A stretch of DNA of 53,286 bases from the NCBI GenBank assembly GCA_964537205.1, contig CAZHZH010000004.1, positions 1 to 53,286 on the forward strand. The letters are read 5' to 3'. The stretch comes from Colivivens sp964537205. GTDB lineage: Bacteria; Bacteroidota; Bacteroidia; Bacteroidales; Bacteroidaceae. The notes beneath the pieces are model-generated. The model saw nothing but the letters and a program-made list of their open reading frames with translations, did not search any database and was not told the origin of the DNA. Made by a program: the position numbers and the translations under genes. Shown in pieces: positions 25,972 through 34,841 of this stretch; the stretch's first letter is position 1; each line of letters starts with the position of its first letter.

Positions 25972-28896
25972 ATGAGAAGAATCGTCGATTGCATATTAGT
26001 AATGGCACTATTCTGTACTGCATACTCGTGTTCTACAAAGAAGAATACGAGCATGAACCGTAATGTGCAAGGACTCAAAGCCAAATACAATACCTACTAC
26101 AATGGGAGTCAGGCGTTTATCGAGGGCTATCAAGCACAGCGTGATGGCAATAAAGACAATTACATGGACATCATTCCATTTTATATCACTGGCAACAGCG
26201 CCACACAAAAGTTGGGGTCGGGTATGTTTGACCGTACAATCGAGAAATGTCAAAAGACCATTAAGCTTCACAGTATTACTAAAAGGCCTGAAATGAGCGC
26301 GCGCCAACGTAGGACGCCAAAAGGTAAGGCGTTTCTTGCTTTAAAAGAATATAATCCTTTTCTATATAAAGCATGGTTTCTGATGGGAGACGCACAGTTT
26401 CAAAAGGGTGAGTACTTCGAGGCGGCGTCAACCTATGCGTACATCCAACGTCTGTTTCCTACGCGTCCAAACATTGTTGCGCGGGCGAGGGTACTTGAGG
26501 CGAAATGTTATGCGGAGATGGATTGGTATTTCGAGGCGGAAAACCTTATCAGTACGGCACAGCGCGACAGTTTCCCTAATAAGCTAAATGCAACGGCGGC
26601 AGCTGTGCTGGCAGATTGCCAATTACGCCAGCATCATTACGAAGAGGCAATACCATACATACAAAATGCGGTCAAAAAACAAAAGGGATCGCTTGAAAAA
26701 GCACGGTTATATTTCCTATTAGGGCAACTCTACCATTACACAGGAAAGGACCGGCTTGCATACAAGGCTTTCCGGAAAGTATACTCCAAGAATCCACCTT
26801 ATGAGTTAGAGTTCAATGCCCGTATACAACAGACGGAAGTAATGTCAAAAGGACAGTCCAAGCAGATGATCAGTCGGCTGAAACGAATGGCGCGAAGTGA
26901 TAAGAACAAGAATTACCTTGACCAAGTATACTATGCTATCGGGAACATCTATCTCACACAGGGGGATACGCTACATGCGCTGTATGCCTACAAAGACGGA
27001 GTTGAGAAAAGTACCAGAAACGGTGTAGAGAAAGGTGTTGTGTGGTTGCACCTCGGTCAACTCTATTGGGAAACTGAGCAGTTTGTAAAGGCTCAAGAAT
27101 GCTATTCGGGGGCTCTCGGACTCTTTGATAAAGACCGCGAAGATTATGATGAGATTGACGAACGCTCGAAGATTCTTGAAGAGTTGCTTCCATATGCCCA
27201 AGCGGTGGAGCTACAAGACAGTCTGCAGACGCTCGCCCGAATGGATTCTTTGGGAAGGATGCAGAAGATAAAGCAAATCATTGAGGAGGTCAAGAAAAAA
27301 GAGAAAGAAGAAGCAAAAAAGGCAAGTCAAAGCGAAAAGGCCACACAAAATACAAGCCAGCAAGGGCAACAAGGTAATGTTCAGGGGCAAAATGCCAAGG
27401 CCAATGCGAATAATCAAAATGCGGGTCTGTGGTATTTCTACAATCCGACTGCCGTTGCAGCCGGCAAGACAGAGTTCCAGAGAAAGTGGGGACAACGGGA
27501 GTTGTCCGACGACTGGCGGCGTAGCAACAAAACCGTTTTGGCGGATGAGGTAACCAACGATGAAGAAGGAGATGAGAGCGAGGATGGCGAAATGTCCCTT
27601 GATTCAATTGCAAACGACTCAATTCAAGAAAATGACGTTCAACTTTCGGAGGAGGAAATAGAAGCACAGAGGAAGCAGCAAGAATACGAAAACGACCCTC
27701 ACCGGCCAGAGTATTATTTGAAAGACATTCCACTTACGGAAGAGCAGATGGAGGCTTCAAACCTCGCTCTTGTTGACGGACTGTTTAATTCTGCTATAAT
27801 TTACAAAGACCGGATGGACAATTTTCCGCTTGCCGAACGCACGTTCCAACGGATCTGCATCGACTTCCCGGATTTCGAACACATGGATGAGACATACTAC
27901 AACATGTTCCAGCTGTATTCTCGATATGGATATACGAGCGACGCATCCGACTATAAGGAAAAGCTATTGAATGAGTTTCCTGACAATGAACACGCAAAAC
28001 TGATTGCCGATCCCCAATTCGAATTTAAGGCACGATATGGGGTGGAGCAGGAGGATTCATTCTATCAAGACGCATACAATGCATATGTTGCAGACGATTA
28101 CAACAAGGTAATAGAAGATGCCGCGTATACTAAAGAACAGTATCCGCAAGGAGCCAACAGGGCGCGCTTCATGTTCCTCGATGCGATGAGCAAACTCAAT
28201 CTCGGACAGACAAGTCAGTTTATGTCTGCCATGAAGGAAATCGTCAGCACTTATCCACAAAGCACAGTCAGCGAGCTTGCCGGCTTGTTCGTTAAGGGAA
28301 TGCAGGATGGACGACTGCTTGCGAGCGGGCGAATGAACAATGGATCGATTTGGGAACGTAGGAGAGGTTATCTTGACAACGACTCTCTTGCCAACGATAC
28401 GACATTCAGCGATGAAAAGAATACTAATTGGCAATTTGTCATCGCTTACGAAACCGACAGCATCAACGCCAATCAGTTGCTCTTTGAGATGGCCCGATAC
28501 AATTTCTCAAATTTCACAGTGAGGAATTTCGATATGGAAATCGAGAAGGGGCCTGACATCAGCTTGCTGAAAGTCGGCACATTCGTCAACTACGATGAGG
28601 CTTACATTTATCTTCATCGGCTGATCAACAACAAGGAAATATCGAAAAAGTTGGAAGGACTAAAATTATTTATTATCTCTGATGACAATCTTGCTAAAAT
28701 CGCACGTGGATTCAGCTATGCGGAATACTTTGACTTCTATGATGAGGTTTTCGACAGAGTTGGCAAATTGCAAATCGACGATAGCCTGCTCGATGAGCCT
28801 GATGTGGAAATAAAAGACCCTGATGATCTCTATGAGGAAAACAAAAAGCAGGAAGACGAATACGAAGACGTAGAAGAAGACAATTATATATTCTAA
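25972..28896 (+). CDS. porW: PorW/SprE-like TPR lipoprotein of type IX secretion/gliding
   Basis: A 974-residue lipoprotein with lipobox TAYSC and C20 as the predicted acylated residue. Many TPR-like helical repeats fill residues about 100-420 and 590-770. Between them lies a Lys/Gln-rich then Asp/Glu-rich low-complexity linker, about 430-560. It resembles PorW (Porphyromonas) and SprE (Flavobacterium), which are needed for type IX secretion and gliding and are thought to link the periplasmic ring to the outer-membrane translocon. The extreme C-terminus is acidic. The stop codon TAA overlaps the porX ATG by one base, so the two are almost certainly translated together. Assignment is from overall architecture and context. 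Confidence 0.8.
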   Translation: MRRIVDCILVMALFCTAYSCSTKKNTSMNRNVQGLKAKYNTYYNGSQAFIEGYQAQRDGNKDNYMDIIPFYITGNSATQKLGSGMFDRTIEKCQKTIKLHSITKRPEMSARQRRTPKGKAFLALKEYNPFLYKAWFLMGDAQFQKGEYFEAASTYAYIQRLFPTRPNIVARARVLEAKCYAEMDWYFEAENLISTAQRDSFPNKLNATAAAVLADCQLRQHHYEEAIPYIQNAVKKQKGSLEKARLYFLLGQLYHYTGKDRLAYKAFRKVYSKNPPYELEFNARIQQTEVMSKGQSKQMISRLKRMARSDKNKNYLDQVYYAIGNIYLTQGDTLHALYAYKDGVEKSTRNGVEKGVVWLHLGQLYWETEQFVKAQECYSGALGLFDKDREDYDEIDERSKILEELLPYAQAVELQDSLQTLARMDSLGRMQKIKQIIEEVKKKEKEEAKKASQSEKATQNTSQQGQQGNVQGQNAKANANNQNAGLWYFYNPTAVAAGKTEFQRKWGQRELSDDWRRSNKTVLADEVTNDEEGDESEDGEMSLDSIANDSIQENDVQLSEEEIEAQRKQQEYENDPHRPEYYLKDIPLTEEQMEASNLALVDGLFNSAIIYKDRMDNFPLAERTFQRICIDFPDFEHMDETYYNMFQLYSRYGYTSDASDYKEKLLNEFPDNEHAKLIADPQFEFKARYGVEQEDSFYQDAYNAYVADDYNKVIEDAAYTKEQYPQGANRARFMFLDAMSKLNLGQTSQFMSAMKEIVSTYPQSTVSELAGLFVKGMQDGRLLASGRMNNGSIWERRRGYLDNDSLANDTTFSDEKNTNWQFVIAYETDSINANQLLFEMARYNFSNFTVRNFDMEIEKGPDISLLKVGTFVNYDEAYIYLHRLINNKEISKKLEGLKLFIISDDNLAKIARGFSYAEYFDFYDEVFDRVGKLQIDDSLLDEPDVEIKDPDDLYEENKKQEDEYEDVEEDNYIF

Positions 28897-30449
28897 TGAA
28901 CAACGGAACTTTACTGTGGGTGGATGATGAAATCGAGCTATTGAAAGCATACATCATTTTCCTGGAAAAGAAAGGGTACAAAGTCGTCACGGCAACCAAT
29001 GGCCGCGATGCTGTCGACATGTGTGGCGAACAAACTTTCGACCTCATCTTCCTCGATGAGAACATGCCTGGACTAAGTGGATTGGAGACTCTTTCGATGA
29101 TTAAGGAAATTAATAGTGCCATTCCAATTGTCATGGTGACAAAAAGCGAGGAGGAGAACATCATGAATCAGGCCATTGGGTCTAAAATAGACGACTACTT
29201 GATTAAGCCGGTCAATCCGAATCAAATATATTTGACGATCAAAAAACATTTGCACAAGAAAGACTTGGAAACTGAAGTGACAGATACGATCTACCGACAA
29301 AACTTCGGAAAGATTGGCATGCAGATAAATGACTCATACAGCCTTGACGAATGGAAGGAAGTATACAGAAAACTTGTATACTGGGAATTGGAACTTAGCA
29401 CAACCAATAGTGATATGACGGACATGCTTAGGATGCAGAAGTCGGAAGCCAACAACGGGTTCGCAAAATTCATCAAGAAGAATTACGCAGACTGGATGAA
29501 AACGCCGGATTCACGCCCATTGATGAGTCCTGACATATTCAAGAAAAAGGTGTTTCCTCTGCTGGATAGCAAAGAGCAAGTATTCCTCATAGTGTTCGAC
29601 AATTTCAGGTATGACCAATGGAGAGTTATCAGCCGTGAGCTGGCAAATGATTTCACATTCGACGAAGAACTGTATTTGAGCATTCTACCAACGGCTACAC
29701 AGTACGCGCGCAACGCTATTTTTGCAGGGCTCATGCCAGACCAAATCGCAAAGATGTTTCCCGACTTGTGGGTTGACGAGGATGAAGAAGAAGGAAAGAA
29801 CCTCAATGAAGCACCTCTGATAAAGACGCAGATTGAGCGTTATCGTCGTCACGATTCTTTCTCATATACAAAATTGAACAACTCTTCAGAGAGTGAAAAA
29901 CTTGTACAGCAGTTTCATACTCTGTTGGTCAACGATTTGAATGTTATCGTAGTTAATTTTATTGACATGTTGTCGCACGCCCGTACAGAATCACGAATGG
30001 TTCGGGAACTCGCCTCCGACGAGATGGCATACCGCAGCATAACCGCTTCTTGGTTCCACCACTCCCCTATCAGAGAACTGTTCAACCTGCTTTCACAAAG
30101 CAATGCGAAGGTGATAATAACTACTGACCATGGCTCTATCAGGGTAAATAGCCCTATAAAGGTTATAGGCGACAAGAATACTAATACGAACCTAAGATAC
30201 AAGCTTGGTAGGAACCTGAGTTATAATGCGAAGGAGGTTTTCGAACTGAAAGACCCACACAAGGTGATGCTTCCTTCGCCCAATATCAGTACAACCTATA
30301 TCTTCGCCCTTAACGATGGTTTCTTTGCGTATCCCAATAACTATAATTACTATGTGAACTACTACAAAAATACCTTCCAACACGGGGGTGTCAGCATGGA
30401 GGAAATGCTTATTCCTCTAATTACACTCGAAGGGAAGAGACGAAGATAA
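28896..30449 (+). CDS. porX: PorX-type response regulator with PglZ/alkaline-phosphatase-like output domain
   Basis: A 517-residue cytoplasmic protein. The receiver domain, about 1-120, has acidic pocket D10-D11 and phospho-acceptor D54 in LIFLDENMPG. A linker helix region leads to a PglZ domain, about 205-517. That domain has putative zinc-site residues in VFDNFRYDQW, the threonine of LPTATQYARNA and the TTDHGS motif. PorX of Porphyromonas works with the PorY kinase and the SigP sigma factor to control type IX secretion genes; its PglZ domain is a phosphodiesterase. No porY is visible here. Homologues may also occur in Bacteroidales without type IX secretion, so presence alone is not proof. 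Confidence 0.9.
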   Translation: MNNGTLLWVDDEIELLKAYIIFLEKKGYKVVTATNGRDAVDMCGEQTFDLIFLDENMPGLSGLETLSMIKEINSAIPIVMVTKSEEENIMNQAIGSKIDDYLIKPVNPNQIYLTIKKHLHKKDLETEVTDTIYRQNFGKIGMQINDSYSLDEWKEVYRKLVYWELELSTTNSDMTDMLRMQKSEANNGFAKFIKKNYADWMKTPDSRPLMSPDIFKKKVFPLLDSKEQVFLIVFDNFRYDQWRVISRELANDFTFDEELYLSILPTATQYARNAIFAGLMPDQIAKMFPDLWVDEDEEEGKNLNEAPLIKTQIERYRRHDSFSYTKLNNSSESEKLVQQFHTLLVNDLNVIVVNFIDMLSHARTESRMVRELASDEMAYRSITASWFHHSPIRELFNLLSQSNAKVIITTDHGSIRVNSPIKVIGDKNTNTNLRYKLGRNLSYNAKEVFELKDPHKVMLPSPNISTTYIFALNDGFFAYPNNYNYYVNYYKNTFQHGGVSMEEMLIPLITLEGKRRR

Positions 30450-30514
30450 GACAAAACAAGATGAGGAATAGTGAATATTAAATCATGCAACAGATCATAA
30501 GGACTAAAGGTATA

Positions 30515-30925
30515 ATGAATATAAAGATAGAATCAGTGGAACGTATACACGATTCCGCCCGCCAGTTTATCGATGAAATGGGCACTAATAAGATTTTCGC
30601 CTTCTATGGAAAGATGGGCGCCGGAAAGACAACGTTCATAAAGGCCGTATGTGAAGCGTTAGGAGTTACAGATGTCATTAATTCACCTACTTTCGCTATT
30701 GTAAATGAATACCTTGACGGCAACGGACAAACAATATATCACTTTGATTTCTACCGCATAAAAAAACCATCGGAAGTTCTCGACATCGGCTTTGAGGACT
30801 ATATAAACAGCGACGCACTGTGCTTTATGGAATGGCCCGAGATGATTGAGGAGTTCCTACCCGAAGAGACTGTGCGCCTTTATATTGAAGAAGAGGACGA
30901 CGGCAGTAGAACCATTCACAACTGA
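30515..30925 (+). CDS. tsaE: tRNA threonylcarbamoyladenosine biosynthesis ATPase TsaE
   Basis: ATPase partner of TsaB and TsaD in making t6A at position 37 of ANN-decoding tRNAs. The Walker A motif GKMGAGKTTF and the conserved INSPTFAIVNEY and YHFDFYRI segments are clear. I chose the internal ATG (MNIKIES), giving 136 residues, because family members begin just before this point. An ATG ten codons upstream, at 30485, is possible. It lies between porX and dnaE and is probably co-transcribed with both. Confidence 0.94.
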   Translation: MNIKIESVERIHDSARQFIDEMGTNKIFAFYGKMGAGKTTFIKAVCEALGVTDVINSPTFAIVNEYLDGNGQTIYHFDFYRIKKPSEVLDIGFEDYINSDALCFMEWPEMIEEFLPEETVRLYIEEEDDGSRTIHN

Positions 30926-30939
30926 ATACATACTAAACA

Positions 30940-33900
30940 ATGGAAGATTTCGTACATTTACACGTTCACACGCAATATTCAATCCTTGACGGGCAGGCAA
31001 GTATTCAAAAACTTGTTGATAAGGCCGTCGCAAACGGAATGAAGGGAATAGCCATTACCGACCATGGTAACATGTTCGGTATTAAGGAATTCTTTAACTA
31101 TGTCAACAAGGTAAACGGCAAAAAGCCAGACTTGCACTTCAAACCAATTATTGGCTGCGAGGTGTACTGTGCAAGAAGGGGAAAAGCACGCAAGGAGGAA
31201 AAAGTAGACTATAGTGGATGGCATCTTATTTTGTTGGCAAAGAACTTAAAGGGATATCACAACCTTGTAAAAATTGTGAGCAGGGCGTGGACTGATGGTT
31301 TCTACGGACGTCCCCGCACCGACCATGCTGACATCGAGAAATACCATGAGGGTCTTATATGCTGCTCCGCTTGTATAGGAGGCGAGGTGCCTAAATATAT
31401 CACGGCGGGTAAAATGGACAAGGCTGAGGAGTCTGTCTTGTGGTTCAAGAACCTCTTTGGAGATGACTATTACTTGGAGATCCAACGTCATGAAGTGAAG
31501 AACCCAAACCAACGTGCGAACAGGGAAACATACGAGATCCAAAAAATTGTAAACGCCGGTATAATCCAGCTTGCCCGTAAACACAACATAAAGATTGTTT
31601 GTACCAACGATGTACACTTTGTGGATGAGGACAATGCGGAGGCTCACGACCGGTTGCTCTGCTTGAGTACCGGCAAGGACTTGGACGATCCAAAACGTTT
31701 GCTTTATTCAAAACAGGAATGGATGAAGACCAAGGAGGAGATGAACAAGGTTTTCTCCGACATTCCAGAGGCACTGGCTAATACATTGGAAGTACTCGAC
31801 AAAGTAGAAACATATAATATCAATCACGATCCTATCATGCCGAACTTCGACATTCCAAAAGAATTCGGCACAGAGGAAGAATATCGCAACCGCCTTACCG
31901 AAAAGGACTTGTTTGACGAGTTCACACAGGATGAAAACGGCAATGTCGTGCTTTCCAAAGAGGAGGCGGACAAGAAGATACAAAAGCTCGGAGGGTATGA
32001 CAAACTATACAGGATTAAGTTTGAAGCAGACTATCTGGCGAAGCTTGCGTATGATGGCGCAAAGAAGTATTATGGCGATCCGATTCCACCTAATGTGGCT
32101 CAACAAATCAAGTTTGAGTTGCATATAATGAAAACGATGGGTTTCCCGGGTTACTTTCTCATTGTGCAAGACTATATCCGCGCCGCACGAGAACAACTTG
32201 GCGTGTGGGTAGGTCCAGGGAGAGGCTCTGCCGCCGGTTCTGTTGTCGCATACTGCCTTGAAATTACAAAAATCGACCCAATAAAATATGACCTCCTATT
32301 CGAACGCTTTCTTAACCCAGACCGTATATCACTTCCTGATATTGATGTGGACTTCGATGATGACGGACGAAACAAGGTTCTCCAATGGGTTACGGATAAG
32401 TATGGCGCAGAAAAAGTGGCGCACATCATTACATACGGAACTATGGCGACAAAACTTGCCATTAAGGATGTGGCGCGTGTACAAAAGGTGCCTCTAAACG
32501 TGGTAAACGCCATCTGCAAGGCCATTCCCGACAAGTTGCCAAATGGCAAAAAAATGAATCTCACCAACGTAATAGAATGCGTAAAGGAAGTCCACGATGC
32601 CGCTACATCACCTGATGAGAACCTGCGTACCACTATTGAATATGCCCAAATGCTGGAAAACAATGTCCGCAATACTGGTGTACACGCCTGTGGTACGATC
32701 ATATGCCGTGACGACATCACAGATTGGGTTCCTGTCAGTACAGCGGAGGATAAGGAAACGCACGAAAGAGTTAATTGTACTCAATACGATGGTCACGTAA
32801 TAGAGGAGACTGGTCTTATCAAAATGGACTTTCTCGGATTGAAAACCCTTTCACAACTAAAGGAGGCCGTGGCAAACATACGTGACAGCCTCGGAATAGA
32901 GATAGATATTGACAACCTCGACATTACCGACCCGGCGACTTACCAACTCTACTGTGACGGCAGGACGATAGGCACGTTCCAATTTGAATCTGCCGGAATG
33001 CAGAAGTACTTGCGGGAACTTCAGCCAGGAGTCTTTGAGGATCTAATAGCCATGAACGCCCTTTATAGACCAGGCCCTATGGATTATATTCCTGATTTCA
33101 TCGACAGAAAGTTGGGACGCAAGCCTATTGAATATGATATTCCATGTATGGAAAAATATCTGAAAGACACATATGGTATTACGGTGTACCAAGAGCAGGT
33201 CATGCTGTTATCACGCCAGCTTGCAAACTTCACCCGAGGTGAGTCCGACGCCCTGCGTAAGGCTATGGGAAAAAAGAAAAAAGACATTGTTGATGCCATG
33301 AAGCCAAAATTCATAGAAGGAGGCAAGGCTAACGGATACGACCCGAAAGTTCTTGATAAAATATGGAACGACTGGGAAAAGTTCGCCTCCTACGCATTCA
33401 ACAAGAGTCATGCCACATGCTATTCTTGGGTTGCCTTCCAAACAGCGTATCTAAAGGCCAACTATCCAGCGCAATGGATGGCGGCGGTGATGAGCAGGAG
33501 CCTGGCAGATATCAATGAAATAAGCAAACTCATGGACGAATGCCGGTCGATGAGTATCAAGATTCTCGGACCCGATGTCAACGAAAGTAAGGTGAAATTC
33601 TCTGTAAACCGTACAGGCAGTATCCGATTCGGACTTGCGGCAATAAAGGGAGTAGGTTCAAGTGCTGTCAATTCAATAATCGAGGAACGGGAGAAATACG
33701 GACCATACAAAGATGTTTTCGACTTCTTTGAAAGGGTTAGTACATCAGCATGCAACCGTAAAAGCGTCGAGTGCCTTGTATGGGCCGGGGCTTTTGATTC
33801 ATTCGGGTTTTCCAGGGAGACTTTCTTCTCCAAGTCTGCAAACGGAGAAGAGTTTATTGACACGCTCATACGCTACGGCAATATATACCAATCGGATAAG

Positions 33901-34635
33901 GCGGAGGCAAGAGGAGGATTGTTTGGAGAAATCGAAATTGCAACTGTTCATCCCGCACTCCCCACTGAGGTTCAAGAGATAAGTGATATTGAGCGTCTGA
34001 ATAAAGAACGCGAACTGGTGGGAATTTATTTGTCAGCACATCCGCTCGACGACTACGCCGTTATTATAAATAATGTGTGCAACACACGATTGGACGAACT
34101 CGACGACCTTGCGAGTCTTCGAGGCCGCTCAGAGATTACATTCGCGGGAATCGTAACTGAGATAAAGGCAGGGACGACGAAGGACGGGTCTCCTTGTGGT
34201 TTTGTAAAGATCGAGGATTTCAAGAGTTCACATCAGCTCAGACTGTTTGGTGCAAAATGGATGGCCGTACGGCATCTCTTCATGCAAGATTTACCAGTAT
34301 TCGTTCGTGCGCAGGTGATACCGCGCTTCAAATGGAATCCGAACTTGTTGGAACTCAACATAACATCTGTAGAATTACTTTCAGAGGCTAAGAATACGCT
34401 ACTCAACAAAGTGACGCTCTCAATGCGTCTTGACGATCTAACTTACGAAGTCGCAAACGAATTGTCCGAACTCACATGCAAATGTAAAGGCGACACGTCT
34501 CTCGATTTTATTATTTGCGGGAGCGATGACACTCGTCCTATAGAGTTGCACTCAGAAAACAAGATAGAGATCAGCAAGGAGTTCGTCAACTATCTTCAAA
34601 CGCATTCGGACATTATAATGATGCAAGTGAATTAG
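30940..34635 (+). CDS. dnaE: DNA polymerase III alpha subunit
   Basis: Replicative DNA polymerase catalytic subunit, 1231 residues. The N-terminal PHP domain starts with HVHTQYSILDG (about 8-18). The palm carries the catalytic aspartates D467 and D469 in PDIDVDFDDDGR. Fingers, tandem helix-hairpin-helix and the OB-fold region (about 1040-1140, ITFAGIVTEIKAGTTKDG) follow. Length and order fit DnaE1. It begins 14 bases after tsaE, the last gene of a run starting at porW. Transcription probably ends in the hairpin-rich gap at 34636-34841. Confidence 0.98.
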   Translation: MEDFVHLHVHTQYSILDGQASIQKLVDKAVANGMKGIAITDHGNMFGIKEFFNYVNKVNGKKPDLHFKPIIGCEVYCARRGKARKEEKVDYSGWHLILLAKNLKGYHNLVKIVSRAWTDGFYGRPRTDHADIEKYHEGLICCSACIGGEVPKYITAGKMDKAEESVLWFKNLFGDDYYLEIQRHEVKNPNQRANRETYEIQKIVNAGIIQLARKHNIKIVCTNDVHFVDEDNAEAHDRLLCLSTGKDLDDPKRLLYSKQEWMKTKEEMNKVFSDIPEALANTLEVLDKVETYNINHDPIMPNFDIPKEFGTEEEYRNRLTEKDLFDEFTQDENGNVVLSKEEADKKIQKLGGYDKLYRIKFEADYLAKLAYDGAKKYYGDPIPPNVAQQIKFELHIMKTMGFPGYFLIVQDYIRAAREQLGVWVGPGRGSAAGSVVAYCLEITKIDPIKYDLLFERFLNPDRISLPDIDVDFDDDGRNKVLQWVTDKYGAEKVAHIITYGTMATKLAIKDVARVQKVPLNVVNAICKAIPDKLPNGKKMNLTNVIECVKEVHDAATSPDENLRTTIEYAQMLENNVRNTGVHACGTIICRDDITDWVPVSTAEDKETHERVNCTQYDGHVIEETGLIKMDFLGLKTLSQLKEAVANIRDSLGIEIDIDNLDITDPATYQLYCDGRTIGTFQFESAGMQKYLRELQPGVFEDLIAMNALYRPGPMDYIPDFIDRKLGRKPIEYDIPCMEKYLKDTYGITVYQEQVMLLSRQLANFTRGESDALRKAMGKKKKDIVDAMKPKFIEGGKANGYDPKVLDKIWNDWEKFASYAFNKSHATCYSWVAFQTAYLKANYPAQWMAAVMSRSLADINEISKLMDECRSMSIKILGPDVNESKVKFSVNRTGSIRFGLAAIKGVGSSAVNSIIEEREKYGPYKDVFDFFERVSTSACNRKSVECLVWAGAFDSFGFSRETFFSKSANGEEFIDTLIRYGNIYQSDKAEARGGLFGEIEIATVHPALPTEVQEISDIERLNKERELVGIYLSAHPLDDYAVIINNVCNTRLDELDDLASLRGRSEITFAGIVTEIKAGTTKDGSPCGFVKIEDFKSSHQLRLFGAKWMAVRHLFMQDLPVFVRAQVIPRFKWNPNLLELNITSVELLSEAKNTLLNKVTLSMRLDDLTYEVANELSELTCKCKGDTSLDFIICGSDDTRPIELHSENKIEISKEFVNYLQTHSDIIMMQVN

Positions 34636-34711
34636 CCATGGAAGTCAGGTTCAGTTTATAACCTATTTTTGTTTTTATGCCTGTCTTTCCTCCTTATTCG
34701 GAATACGCTAA

Positions 34712-34762
34712 GTAAACCAGTAAGGTTTACCCGTCAATGACAAGTCTTTTATGAAAGACGGG
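34712..34762 (+). other. cluster of overlapping hairpins after dnaE
   Basis: Three perfect inverted repeats occur in 51 bases: GTAAACC/GGTTTAC (34712-34718 and 34724-34730), CCCGTC/GACGGG (34730-34735 and 34757-34762), and GTCTTT/AAAGAC (34744-34749 and 34754-34759). The last two share bases and cannot form together. A weaker 5-bp stem followed by a T-rich run lies upstream at 34647-34676 and may assist dnaE termination. The role is unknown. Confidence 0.5.
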
Positions 34763-34782
34763 CGGTAATCTTATAAGAATAA

Positions 34783-34817
34783 TGAGGATGTGCCAAATGG
34801 ACTTTGACACACCCTCA
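34783..34817. terminator. hairpin terminator between dnaE and the xylanase gene
   Basis: A 15-bp imperfect stem (34783-34797 pairing with 34803-34817, two mismatches) with a 5-base loop between convergent genes. Its core, AGGATGTGCC then TTGACACA, is nearly the same as the terminator at 4855-4884. Confidence 0.75.
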
Positions 34818-34841
34818 CTAAATGTGATTTATAAACCTGAT

